From Phycobacter azelaicus (lineage in GTDB: Bacteria; Pseudomonadota; Alphaproteobacteria; Rhodobacterales; Rhodobacteraceae), in the NCBI RefSeq assembly GCF_014884385.1, contig NZ_WKFH01000003.1, positions 2,884,001 through 2,948,000 on the forward strand: a DNA stretch of 64,000 bases, written 5' to 3'. This document shows, piece by piece, positions 54,237 to 62,921 of the stretch (position 1 is the first letter of the stretch; each line of letters starts with the position of its first letter). A program made the translations under genes and the position numbers. The notes under the pieces were generated by a model that saw only the letters and a program-made list of their open reading frames with translations, was not told where the DNA came from and did not search any database.

Positions 54237-54869
54237 ATGAGCTTCCATGAAATCCGGTTTCCGGCATCGCTCAGCTTTGGATCTGTCGGAGGTCCCCAGC
54301 GGCGCACCGATATCGTGACGCTGGCCAATGGTCACGAGGAACGTAACACGCCCTGGGCGCACTCGCGCAGGCGCTATGATGCGGGCTTGGGCCTGCGTTC
54401 ACTGGACGATGTGGAGGTTCTGATCGCCTTTTTCGAGGCGCGTCAGGGCCAGATGTACGGCTTTCGCTGGAAGGATTGGTCTGACTACAAATCCGCGCGC
54501 GCCACAGCAGATGTCGATTACCGGGACGAGGTGATCGGGCTAGGCGACGGGGCAACGACCGTTTTTCAACTGGCAAAGTCCTATCGCTCGGGTGAGACGC
54601 TCTATCGGCGCCCAATCGCCAAACCGGTCGCGGGGTCCGTTCGCATTGGCATCGAGCAGGAGGAACTGCGCGAAAGTGTCGACTATGCCCTTGATATAGT
54701 CACCGGGTTGATCACGCTTGTCTACCCGCCCGAGGCGGGCCTTCAGGTGGTCGCCGGTTTTGAATTTGATGTGCCGGTGCGCTTTGATACTGATCAGATC
54801 CAGACCAGCGTGGCCTCCTTCAAGGCGGGGGATGTGCCTACCGTGCCCATTGTCGAGGTGCGAGTCTGA
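54237..54869 (+). CDS. GTA g12: distal tail protein (DUF2460)
   Basis: A 210-residue DUF2460 protein, distal tail component in RcGTA. The core includes MSFHEIRFPASLSFGSVGGP, LIAFFEARQGQMYGFRWKDW and VAGFEFDVPVRFDTDQIQTS. The last base of its stop (TGA) is the first base of the g13 ATG. Confidence 0.93.
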   Translation: MSFHEIRFPASLSFGSVGGPQRRTDIVTLANGHEERNTPWAHSRRRYDAGLGLRSLDDVEVLIAFFEARQGQMYGFRWKDWSDYKSARATADVDYRDEVIGLGDGATTVFQLAKSYRSGETLYRRPIAKPVAGSVRIGIEQEELRESVDYALDIVTGLITLVYPPEAGLQVVAGFEFDVPVRFDTDQIQTSVASFKAGDVPTVPIVEVRV

Positions 54870-55756
54870 TGCCGGGTCCTGCACAGCCTTTTCTCGATCA
54901 TGTCGCCACGGGGCTGACCAGCCTGTGTCGGGCCTGGGCTTTGACCCGGAAGGATGGTCAGGCCTTTGGCTTTACTGACCACGACCGGGATCTGACGTTT
55001 GAGGGCCTCTCGTTCAAGGCTGGCAGCGGTCTAACGGCCCGCGCTTTGCAGCAAGCCACGGGGCTGGCGGTGGACAACACGGAGGCGCTTGGGGCGCTTT
55101 CGGATGCAGCAATCCGGGAGGATGAGATTGCGGCGGGCCGGTTTGATGGCGCTGATGTGCGCTGCTGGCTCGTGAACTGGCAGGACATCTCGGTGCGCTG
55201 GCTGCAGTTTCGCGGCTCCATAGGGGAGCTGCGGCGCGCAGGCGGCGCATTCGAGGCTGAGCTGCGCGGGCTGAGCGAAGCGCTGAACCAGCCTCTGGGA
55301 CGGATCTATCAAAAGCCCTGCACTGCCGTGCTGGGGGATACGCACTGTGGTTTCGACCTGAACACGCCCGGCTATGCCGAAGAGCGCGCGGTAGAGCGCA
55401 GCGAAGAGGGCCGGGATTTCTTCTGGGACGATCTGTCTGGGTTTGAACAGGAGTGGTTCACGCGCGGCCGCCTGACCGTGTTGAACGGGGTAGCCAAGGG
55501 ATTGTGGAGCGCGATCAAGCAGGATCGCAGCGAGGGGCAGCAGCGCCGGATCGTGCTGTGGGAAGCTTTGCGCGCCGCCATAGCCCCTGGTGATATGGTC
55601 CGTCTCGAGGCGGGCTGCGACAAGAGGATGGAAACCTGCCGTCTGAAGTACAACAACCTTCTGAACTACCAGGGCTTCCCGGATATCCCGGGCGAAGACT
55701 GGGTGATGTCGGTCCCAAGATCCTCCGGGATCAACACAGGCGGAAGCCGCCGATGA
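54869..55756 (+). CDS. GTA g13: tail hub protein (DUF2163)
   Basis: A 295-residue protein with an N-terminal DUF2163 part (about 1-160, FLDHVATGLTSLCRAWALTR) and a C-terminal phage BR0599-type part with conserved cysteines in KPCTAVLGDTHCGFDLNTPG and AGCDKRMETCRLKYNNLLNY then QGFPDIPGEDWV. In RcGTA this gene product is the hub and holds an iron-sulfur cluster, so these cysteines are likely ligands. It overlaps g14 by 4 bases. Confidence 0.93.
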   Translation: MPGPAQPFLDHVATGLTSLCRAWALTRKDGQAFGFTDHDRDLTFEGLSFKAGSGLTARALQQATGLAVDNTEALGALSDAAIREDEIAAGRFDGADVRCWLVNWQDISVRWLQFRGSIGELRRAGGAFEAELRGLSEALNQPLGRIYQKPCTAVLGDTHCGFDLNTPGYAEERAVERSEEGRDFFWDDLSGFEQEWFTRGRLTVLNGVAKGLWSAIKQDRSEGQQRRIVLWEALRAAIAPGDMVRLEAGCDKRMETCRLKYNNLLNYQGFPDIPGEDWVMSVPRSSGINTGGSRR

Positions 55757-56214
55757 CAGGGGGCGCGGTTGTTGCAAGAGCGCGCTTGTGGCTGGGGACG
55801 CCCTATGTGCATCAGGCCAGCTGCCGCGGCGCTGGTTGTGATTGTCTTGGACTGATCCGGGGAATCTGGCGCGAACTGGGTGGGGATGAGCCAAAAGCCC
55901 TGCCGTCCTACACGATGGACTGGTCCGAACCGCAGGGACAGGAGCGGCTGTGGCAAGGCGCGCGCAGGCATCTGCACCCCAAGCCCCTGCACCAAGCATC
56001 GCTTGGTGATGTGCTGCTGTTCCGCATGCGGGCGGGATCTGTGGCAAAACATCTTGGCGTCCAGTCCTGGCTCGGCTCGGGACCTGAGGGCGGCGGAGCA
56101 CTGCCGCGCTTCATCCATGCCTATGCGGGGCGGGGCGTTGTGGAGTGCGCGCTCAGCACCCCCTGGCGGCGCCGGATCGTGGCGCGATTTGCATTCCCGC
56201 AAGAGGGGCTCTGA
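55753..56214 (+). CDS. GTA g14: NlpC/P60-type cell wall peptidase
   Basis: A 153-residue peptidase thought to open the recipient cell wall for DNA entry. The catalytic cysteine is in CRGAGCDCLGLIRGIWREL (about 35), and the histidine in SVAKHLGVQSWLG with a third polar residue after it. It is coupled to g13 and g15 through overlapping stop/start codons. Confidence 0.93.
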   Translation: MTGGAVVARARLWLGTPYVHQASCRGAGCDCLGLIRGIWRELGGDEPKALPSYTMDWSEPQGQERLWQGARRHLHPKPLHQASLGDVLLFRMRAGSVAKHLGVQSWLGSGPEGGGALPRFIHAYAGRGVVECALSTPWRRRIVARFAFPQEGL

Positions 56215-59200
56215 TGGCAACTATTCTTCTTTCCGCGGCGGGCGCCGCAATTGGCGGGGCTGTCGGTGGCACTGTGGCGGGCTTGTCTTCTGTCGTGATC
56301 CGGCGCGCCATCGGGGCAACCTTGGGGCGGGCCGTCGATGAGCGCCTGTTCGGGGCCGGATCGGATCCGGTGGAGACCGGCAGGGTCAATCAGTTCCGAC
56401 TGACCAAGGCCAGCGAAGGTGAACCCATCGCACAGGTCTTTGGCCGCACCCGTGTCGGCGGTCAGGTGATCTGGTCCACGCAGTTTCTGGAAACCAGCCA
56501 GACCACCGGCGGGGGCGGGAAAGGGGCGCCGCGTCAGCCCACCGTCACCCGCTACAGCTACTCGGTGTCGGTGGCGATAGCCCTGTGCGAGGGTGAGATT
56601 ACTTCGGTCGCCCGCATCTGGGCCGATGGGGAAGAAGTCTCGCCGCTAGATCTAAATATGACGGTCTATCGAGGCACGCCCGATCAGGCGCCCGATCCGC
56701 TGATGGAGGCGGTCGAGGGCGCGGGGCGGGTACCAGCCTACCGGGGAACCGCCTATGTGGTGATGGAGAACATTCAGCTCGAGCGCTTTGGCAACCGGGT
56801 GCCGCAGTTCTCATTCGAGGTGATCCGTGCAGAACAGCCCGGTGGCCCAGAGTATGCGGACGATCCAAGCCAGCTTGTGCGCGGTGTCGCGCTGATGCCG
56901 GGGACCGGAGAGTACAGCCTTGCAGCCAGTCCGGTTAATTATTCCGGCGGGCTTGGCGATATACGCGCCGCCAATACGCATACGCCCTCGGGGCAAACGG
57001 ATCTTTTGACATCTTTGGCGGCTTTGGACGAGGAACTCCCGGCCTGTGATGCGGCCTCCTTGGTCGTGTCCTGGTTCGGGGATGATCTACCCTGCGGGGA
57101 ATGCCAGATTAGGCCCAAGGTGGAACAAAAGCGCGCTGACGGGGTCAGCATGCCCTGGCGTGTCTCTGGGTTGACCCGCGCAACAGCCGAAGAGGTTTTG
57201 AAGAACAGCGAAGACTCGCCGGTCTTTGGTGGCACGCCGGCAGATGCTGCAGTGATCGAGGCGATCCAGGCCATGCGCGATCAGGGGCGCCGGGTGATGT
57301 TTTATCCGTTCATCCTGATGGAACAGCCCGAAGGCAATGGTCTCCCCGACCCCTGGAGCAACAGCGCCGATCAGCCGCATCTTCCCTGGCGGGGGAGGAT
57401 CACGCTGTCGACCGCGCCCGGACGCAGCGGCTCACCGGACCAGAGCGCGGCTGCCGATGCGCAGGTGGCCGCTTTCATGGGGACCGCACAGGCGTCAGAT
57501 TTCGTGGTTTCAAACGGCTCGGTCAATTATGCAGGCCCCGAGGACTGGGGGCTACGGCGCTTCATCCTGCACAATGCCGCCCTTTGTGCCGCAGCGGGCG
57601 GGGTCGAGGCCTTTTGCATCAGCTCTGAAATGCGCGGCCTCACGCAGATTCGTGGCGCCAGTGGGTTTCCTGCGGTAGAAGCCTTGCGGGATTTGGCAGC
57701 CGAGGTGCGGCAGATTCTCGGACCGCAGGTCAAGATCGGCTATGCGGCGGATTGGTCGGAATACAGGGGCTATACCAGCCCCGACGGGAACCGGTATTTC
57801 CATCTCGACCCGCTGTGGGCGGACCCGCAGATAGACTTCATCGGGATCGACAACTACATGCCCCTTTCAGACTGGCGCCAGAGCGAGAACCATCTGGATG
57901 CGGCGGCAGGTGTGCCTGCGATCTATGATCTTGAGTATCTGCGCCGTAATATCGAAGGCGGCGAGGGATACGACTGGTTTTACCATTCGCCCGAGGCTGA
58001 AGCGGCCCAGATCCGCACGCCTATCACCAATGACGCCCATGACGAGACCTGGGTCTGGCGCTACAAGGATATTCGCAACTGGTGGGCCAATACCCATCAC
58101 GAGCGCATCGGCGGCGTGCGACAGGCTGCTCCCACGGCGTGGGAGCCGCAGAGCAAACCGATCTGGTTCACCGAACTGGGCTGCGCCGCCATAGACGGGG
58201 GCACCAATCAGCCGAATAAGTTCCTTGACCCCAAAAGCTCGGAATCCAGACTGCCGAAATATTCGAACGGGCAGCGGGACGATCTGATTCAGCGACAATA
58301 CCTGCGGGCGATGCTTGGCTATTGGAGCGATCCGACAAATAACCCGACCTCGCCGGAATATGATGCGCCCATGGTGGATATGACCAACGCCTATGTCTGG
58401 GCCTGGGACGCGCGACCCTTTCCAGCCTTTCCGAATGAAGTGGAGGTGTGGAGCGATGGCAATAACTACCTGCGTGGTCATTGGCTCAACGGGCGGGTCG
58501 GGCAACGCAGCCTGGCTTCGGTGGTTGGTGAGCTGTGCAACCGCTCCGGGCTAGCAGATATCGACACGAGTGCTCTTTATGGAATTGTGCATGGGTATGC
58601 CCTTGAAAGCTTAGAAGACGCACGCGCCTCCCTGCAGCCCTTGATGCTGCGGCACGGGTTCGATGCGATTGAGCAAGACGGCTTGTTGCGGTTTCGCCAG
58701 CGCACCGGGCGCGATGTCCAAGGTTTAGACCTGGAAGTTCTGGTGGATAGCAGCGAGGTTGAGGGTGGCCTGAACCAGATACGCGCAGGCGAGGCGGAAC
58801 TGGCCGGTCGCGTACGTCTGCGGTTCCCAGAGTGGGGCGCGCGCTATGATCTGGCTTCTGAAGAGGCGATCCTACCGGATGATGCCACCCGTGCCGTCAG
58901 CCAGAACGATCTGGCGCTGGTGCTGACCCGGGCCGAAGCGCGTCAGACCGTGGACCGCTGGCTCATTGAGGCCAGGATCGCGCGGGATACGGCCAGGTTC
59001 GTGCTGCCACCCTCGCTGCTGGGGATTCGTGTTGGAGACGTTGTCGCACTGCCTGCCATCGGTCCTATGGGCACGGAACAGGATGGGAAACACCCAGCTC
59101 GCGCGCTGTTCCGGCTGGACCGGATCGAAATGGCCGAGGCGCAAATGGTTGAGGCGGTCCGGATCGATCCCGGTGCCTATGAACCCGCTGACGTGCCTGA

Positions 59201-60167
59201 AGACCTGCCCCGCGCCAGCGCCTTTGTCGCGCCAACTCCCGTGGCGCCCTTCTTTATGGATTTGCCCTTGCTGACCGGAGATGAAGTCCCCCATGCTCCC
59301 CATCTTGCCGTGACGGCTGATCCTTGGCCGGGAACCGTGGCTGTCTATGGCGCCCCGTCGGATGAGGGATATGCGCTGGAAGAGATCATAGCCGCGCGAT
59401 CCATCGTGGGTGTGACCGAAACGCCGCTTCCGGCGGGGCCCTTGGGGCGCTGGGATCGAGGCGCGGACTTGCAGCTGCGCCTGATCTCTGGGAGCCTGGA
59501 GGCGCGCGACAGTCTGGCCGTACTCAATGGGGCGAATGCCTTGGCCATTGGCGACGGGAGCAATGGAAACTGGGAGATCATCCAGTTCCGCGAAGCTGAG
59601 CTGGTCGCGCCGAATACCTATCTGCTGCGCGGACGTTTGCGCGGGCAACTTGGTAGTGACGGGCTGATGCCAGAGGTCTGGCCGGAAGGTTCCTTTGTGG
59701 TTCTGCTGGACGGAACGCCTCAGCAACTGGACCTGCCACTCGACCAGAGGCGGATTGCGCGCCATTACCTTATTGGCCCGGCACGTCGGGGTTATGAAGA
59801 TCCAAGTTATGTCCATCGGATTGAAGCCTTTGATGGCAACGGATTGCGACCCTATGCGCCGGTTCATCTGCGGCTCAGCGGCGCGCTGGGCGCCGATGTC
59901 GCGGTGAGCTGGATTCGTCGCACCCGGATCGAAGGGGACAGCTGGGATCTGCCGGATGTGCCCCTTGGCGAGGCGCGTGAACAGTACAGGGTTCGTATTC
60001 TGCGCGGTCAGACCCTGTTGCGCGAAGACATCACAACCCAAAGCGCCTGGGCATACGATTTGGCTATGCAAGCGGTCGATACAGTCATGCCCGGGGATAT
60101 GTTCGAAGTTGCGCAACTGTCGGATCGTTTTGGGGCAGGCTTTGCGGCGAGGGCCGTTCTGGAATGA
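56214..60167 (+). CDS. GTA g15: large baseplate protein
   Basis: The largest GTA protein, 1317 residues, baseplate component (called megatron in RcGTA), responsible for contact with the recipient. Residues 1-45 are hydrophobic and Gly-rich (SAAGAAIGGAVGGTVAGLSS). Residues about 430-740 are a glycosidase-like TIM barrel of the GTA_TIM type (AFCISSEMRGLTQIRGASGF and FIGIDNYMPLSDWRQSEN; IWFTELGCAAIDGG carries an acidic residue in the place of a catalytic one). A phage tail-type domain follows at about 790-960. The ATG at 56214 shares the A of the g14 TGA. The C-terminal part is beta-rich. Confidence 0.95.
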   Translation: MATILLSAAGAAIGGAVGGTVAGLSSVVIRRAIGATLGRAVDERLFGAGSDPVETGRVNQFRLTKASEGEPIAQVFGRTRVGGQVIWSTQFLETSQTTGGGGKGAPRQPTVTRYSYSVSVAIALCEGEITSVARIWADGEEVSPLDLNMTVYRGTPDQAPDPLMEAVEGAGRVPAYRGTAYVVMENIQLERFGNRVPQFSFEVIRAEQPGGPEYADDPSQLVRGVALMPGTGEYSLAASPVNYSGGLGDIRAANTHTPSGQTDLLTSLAALDEELPACDAASLVVSWFGDDLPCGECQIRPKVEQKRADGVSMPWRVSGLTRATAEEVLKNSEDSPVFGGTPADAAVIEAIQAMRDQGRRVMFYPFILMEQPEGNGLPDPWSNSADQPHLPWRGRITLSTAPGRSGSPDQSAAADAQVAAFMGTAQASDFVVSNGSVNYAGPEDWGLRRFILHNAALCAAAGGVEAFCISSEMRGLTQIRGASGFPAVEALRDLAAEVRQILGPQVKIGYAADWSEYRGYTSPDGNRYFHLDPLWADPQIDFIGIDNYMPLSDWRQSENHLDAAAGVPAIYDLEYLRRNIEGGEGYDWFYHSPEAEAAQIRTPITNDAHDETWVWRYKDIRNWWANTHHERIGGVRQAAPTAWEPQSKPIWFTELGCAAIDGGTNQPNKFLDPKSSESRLPKYSNGQRDDLIQRQYLRAMLGYWSDPTNNPTSPEYDAPMVDMTNAYVWAWDARPFPAFPNEVEVWSDGNNYLRGHWLNGRVGQRSLASVVGELCNRSGLADIDTSALYGIVHGYALESLEDARASLQPLMLRHGFDAIEQDGLLRFRQRTGRDVQGLDLEVLVDSSEVEGGLNQIRAGEAELAGRVRLRFPEWGARYDLASEEAILPDDATRAVSQNDLALVLTRAEARQTVDRWLIEARIARDTARFVLPPSLLGIRVGDVVALPAIGPMGTEQDGKHPARALFRLDRIEMAEAQMVEAVRIDPGAYEPADVPEDLPRASAFVAPTPVAPFFMDLPLLTGDEVPHAPHLAVTADPWPGTVAVYGAPSDEGYALEEIIAARSIVGVTETPLPAGPLGRWDRGADLQLRLISGSLEARDSLAVLNGANALAIGDGSNGNWEIIQFREAELVAPNTYLLRGRLRGQLGSDGLMPEVWPEGSFVVLLDGTPQQLDLPLDQRRIARHYLIGPARRGYEDPSYVHRIEAFDGNGLRPYAPVHLRLSGALGADVAVSWIRRTRIEGDSWDLPDVPLGEAREQYRVRILRGQTLLREDITTQSAWAYDLAMQAVDTVMPGDMFEVAQLSDRFGAGFAARAVLE

Positions 60168-60490
60168 GGCGACCCATTCTGCCGGGGGATGTCTCGACAG
60201 TGGCCCGCGCTCTTCTTGCGGCGCCCTGCGGTCAGAGAGGCGCCGTTCTGACGGCCATTTTCGAGGGAGCACAAGCCGCTCTGGAGCTGGACAGGCGTGC
60301 GGGCTGCTTGCATCCGGAATGGGGAAACGGCGGACTTGAGGCAGCCGCGCGTCGCTATGAGCTGGCCGATGAGCCAACGTTTGATCACACGGACTATCTG
60401 TGTTGCACGATTATGGTGCTGCTGGAGATGGAGCGGCGGCTCGCCATGGCGGGCGGGGTCGGATGTGCAGAGGATCCTCAAAAGCCTTGA
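60164..60490 (+). CDS. Conserved small protein trailing the GTA
   Basis: A 108-residue protein overlapping g15 by 4 bases and so in the GTA operon by position. It opens MRRPILPGDVSTVARALLAA, and further on has GCLHPEWGNGGLEAAARRYE and TIMVLLEMERRLAMAGG. Genes of this type follow g15 in many Rhodobacterales. The function is unknown; it contains no membrane segment. Confidence 0.8.
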   Translation: MRRPILPGDVSTVARALLAAPCGQRGAVLTAIFEGAQAALELDRRAGCLHPEWGNGGLEAAARRYELADEPTFDHTDYLCCTIMVLLEMERRLAMAGGVGCAEDPQKP

Positions 60491-60612
60491 GAGGTGGACC
60501 TTCCGCGCAGCCCTGAAACAGGGAAGCGCTCCCGTTGGGCCGGGCGCCGCGCTGCCGCACGGCGCGGCTGCTCCTTTTGGCTGCGTCGTATCATGGCTAG
60601 AAATATCTTACT

Positions 60613-60633
60613 TCACAAATTTGCGTTTTGTGA
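60613..60633. promoter_or_regulatory. Inverted repeat upstream of cysE
   Basis: TCACAAA and TTTGTGA form a perfect 7-bp inverted repeat with a 7-base centre, 48 bases before the cysE start, in an AT-rich patch of otherwise high-GC DNA. The spacing suits a dimeric regulator acting on cysE. The regulator cannot be named. Confidence 0.45.
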
Positions 60634-60680
60634 TTTCTGGGTTAGGTACATATCCTGAGGGCAGCAGAGGATGTAATGCC

Positions 60681-61490
60681 ATGATCAAAACCCGCAAAGC
60701 CGTGACCCCGCTGGATCCTGTCTGGGACCGGATCGCCACAGAGGCGCAAGAGGCTGTCGAAAAGCAGCCCCTCATGGGCGGTTTGATCCATGCCTGTATC
60801 CTTCACCACCCAACGATCGAAAAGGCGCTGTCCTACCGGATCGCAGCAAAGCTGTGCTCCAATGAGATGTCGATGGTGATCCTGCGGGAGATCGTCGAGT
60901 CCGCTTATGAGGCGGACCCTGCACTGGTTGCTGCCGCGCGCGCCGACCTCATGGCGGTCTACGAGCGCGACCCGGCCTGCCACCGTCTGTTGCAACCGAT
61001 CCTGTACTTCAAGGGCTACCAGGCGGTTCAGGCCTACCGCGTAGGTCATTGGCTGTGGAGCCAGGGCGACTACGATCTGTCGTATTTTTTCCAGATGCGC
61101 ATTTCCGAGATTTTTGGCGTGGATATCCATCCGGCAGCGCGCATCGGTCAGGGCATCATGATCGACCACGCGCATTCCATAGTCATCGGTGAAACGGCGG
61201 TGGTTGGAGACAACGTTTCCATGCTGCATTCCGTCACCCTTGGCGGCACCGGCAAGGAAGAGGAAGACCGTCACCCCAAGATCGAGGATGGGGTGCTGAT
61301 CGGCGCCGGCGCCAAGGTTCTGGGCAACATCAGGATCGGTCACTGCAGCCGTATCGCGGCAGGTTCGGTCGTGCTGGAAGACGTCCCGCCCTGCAAGACG
61401 GTTGCAGGAGTGCCCGCACGGATCGTCGGAGAGGCCGGTTGCGCCCAGCCTGCGGTAAGCATGAACCAGGTTCTTTCCCACGAGGGCTGA
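60681..61490 (+). CDS. cysE: Serine O-acetyltransferase CysE
   Basis: Makes O-acetylserine for cysteine synthesis, 269 residues. The N-terminal helical domain (about 1-140) contains ACHRLLQPILYFKGYQAVQA, and the left-handed beta-helix shows hexapeptide repeats IHPAARIGQGIMIDHAHSIV and GVLIGAGAKVLGNIRIG. The C terminus is truncated relative to enteric CysE and may lack the last Ile that binds CysK. The ATG at 60681 is behind GAGGATG; the frame extending upstream to 60297 is rejected. It is not part of the GTA but follows it directly. Confidence 0.96.
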   Translation: MIKTRKAVTPLDPVWDRIATEAQEAVEKQPLMGGLIHACILHHPTIEKALSYRIAAKLCSNEMSMVILREIVESAYEADPALVAAARADLMAVYERDPACHRLLQPILYFKGYQAVQAYRVGHWLWSQGDYDLSYFFQMRISEIFGVDIHPAARIGQGIMIDHAHSIVIGETAVVGDNVSMLHSVTLGGTGKEEEDRHPKIEDGVLIGAGAKVLGNIRIGHCSRIAAGSVVLEDVPPCKTVAGVPARIVGEAGCAQPAVSMNQVLSHEG

Positions 61491-61515
61491 GCGGCAGAGC
61501 ACAACAGATCAAAGA

Positions 61516-61546
61516 AAAGGCGGTCCCCAAACCGGAGACCGCCTTT
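61516..61546. terminator. Shared terminator between cysE and pdhC
   Basis: AAAGGCGGTC pairs with GACCGCCTTT around an 11-base loop between two convergent stops. TTCGTTTGTC follows on the plus strand and TTTCTTTG on the minus strand, so it works both ways. Confidence 0.9.
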
Positions 61547-61577
61547 CGTTTGTCTTGTGTCTTGGGTCGGGACGGCC

Positions 61578-62909
61578 TTAAGCCAGCATGACCATCGGGT
61601 TCTCCAGGTTCTCGACGATCGCCGCCAAGAGGTTTGCGCCAAGGGCGCCGTCGATGACCCGGTGATCGACTGACATTGTGACGCTCATGACGGTTGCGAC
61701 CTTCAGCTCGCCATCGGCGCCGACCACGGGCTTCTTGCTGCCCGCGCCGACCGCGAGGATCCCGGAGTGCGGCGGGTTCACGATAGCATCGAAATTGTCG
61801 ATGCCGAACATGCCAAGGTTGGAGATGGCAAAAGCACCGCCCTGATACTCATGTGGGGCGAGCTTGCGGTCGCGGGCGCGGGCGGCGAGGTCTTTCATCT
61901 CGGTTGATAGCGCCGAAAGGGACTTCACGTCCGCATCCTGAAGTACCGGCGTAAACAGCCCACCTTCGATGGCAACGGCGACCGCGACATCCGAGGCCTT
62001 CATCTGCAGCACCCGGTCCCCCGCCCAGACGGCATTGGCCTCGGGCACGGCTTGCAGCGCGTTGGCAACTGCCTTGATGATAAAGTCGTTGACCGACAGC
62101 TTTACGCCGCGCCCTTCCAGCTGTTTGTTGAGCTGGCTGCGGAAGGCCAGAAGCGCGTCAAGCTGGATGTCGCGGCGCAGGTAGAAGTGCGGGATGGTCT
62201 GCTTGGCTTCGGACAAGCGCGCTGCGATGGTCTTGCGCATACCGTCGAGCTTGACCTCTTCGTACGCGCGTCCCTCGTACATCTTGGCCACCATATCGGC
62301 CGATGGGCCCGTGGCCGGGGCAGGGGCCGCTGCGGCGGGGGCAGCGCTTGCAGTCGGGGCGAGTGCCGCAGGCTCTTTGGGCGCTGCGGTAGCGTTTTCC
62401 ACGTCCGACTTGATGATACGTCCACGCGGGCCTGAGCCTGCAATGCTGGCCAGATCCAGTCCCTTGTCCGCCGCAATGCGCCGGGCCAGGGGGGAGGCAA
62501 AGATGCGATTGCCATCCGCAGCGACAGGCGCGGCCGGGGCAGGGGATGCGGGCGACGCGGAGCCCCCTGCGGGGGCCGCCTTGTCACCCGCGTCAGCCGC
62601 CTGTGCAGTGTCCTGCGCGGCTTCCGGTTTCGGGGCAGGCGCTGCGGCCACATCATCGGCGCTTTCGCCATCGGCCAAGAGCACAGCGATGGGGCTGTTG
62701 ACCTTTACCCCTTCGGTGCCTTCGGCCACCAGGATCTTGCCGATGACGCCTTCGTCCACGGCTTCAAACTCCATGGTCGCCTTGTCGGTTTCGATCTCGG
62801 CCAGCAGGTCGCCAGAGGAGACGGTGTCGCCTTCCTTGACCAGCCATTTGGCAAGGGTGCCTTCCTCCATCGTGGGAGAGAGGGCGGGCATCAGGATTTC
62901 TGTCGGCAT
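61578..62909 (-). CDS. pdhC: Dihydrolipoamide acetyltransferase, E2 of pyruvate dehydrogenase
   Basis: Core subunit of the complex converting pyruvate to acetyl-CoA, 443 residues. One lipoyl domain occupies 1-80, with the lipoylated lysine in [16 protein letters not shown]. An Ala/Pro linker follows, then the subunit-binding domain ([20 protein letters not shown] then AGSGPRGRI, about 138-175), a second linker, and the catalytic domain with [16 protein letters not shown] near the end. The stop is 17 codons from its end in normal form. It follows pdhB by 12 bases, with a GGAGAG site in the gap. Confidence 0.97.
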   Translation of the reverse strand: MPTEILMPALSPTMEEGTLAKWLVKEGDTVSSGDLLAEIETDKATMEFEAVDEGVIGKILVAEGTEGVKVNSPIAVLLADGESADDVAAAPAPKPEAAQDTAQAADAGDKAAPAGGSASPASPAPAAPVAADGNRIFASPLARRIAADKGLDLASIAGSGPRGRIIKSDVENATAAPKEPAALAPTASAAPAAAAPAPATGPSADMVAKMYEGRAYEEVKLDGMRKTIAARLSEAKQTIPHFYLRRDIQLDALLAFRSQLNKQLEGRGVKLSVNDFIIKAVANALQAVPEANAVWAGDRVLQMKASDVAVAVAIEGGLFTPVLQDADVKSLSALSTEMKDLAARARDRKLAPHEYQGGAFAISNLGMFGIDNFDAIVNPPHSGILAVGAGSKKPVVGADGELKVATVMSVTMSVDHRVIDGALGANLLAAIVENLENPMVMLA

Positions 62910-62921
62910 CGCTGTCTCTCC

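Noticed and set aside
46082..60490. Reading the GTA block as a prophage
   Set aside because: There is no integrase, repressor, replication or lysis module, no attachment repeats, and gene order and short tape measure match RcGTA from g1 to g15. Codon use equals that of the flanking genes.
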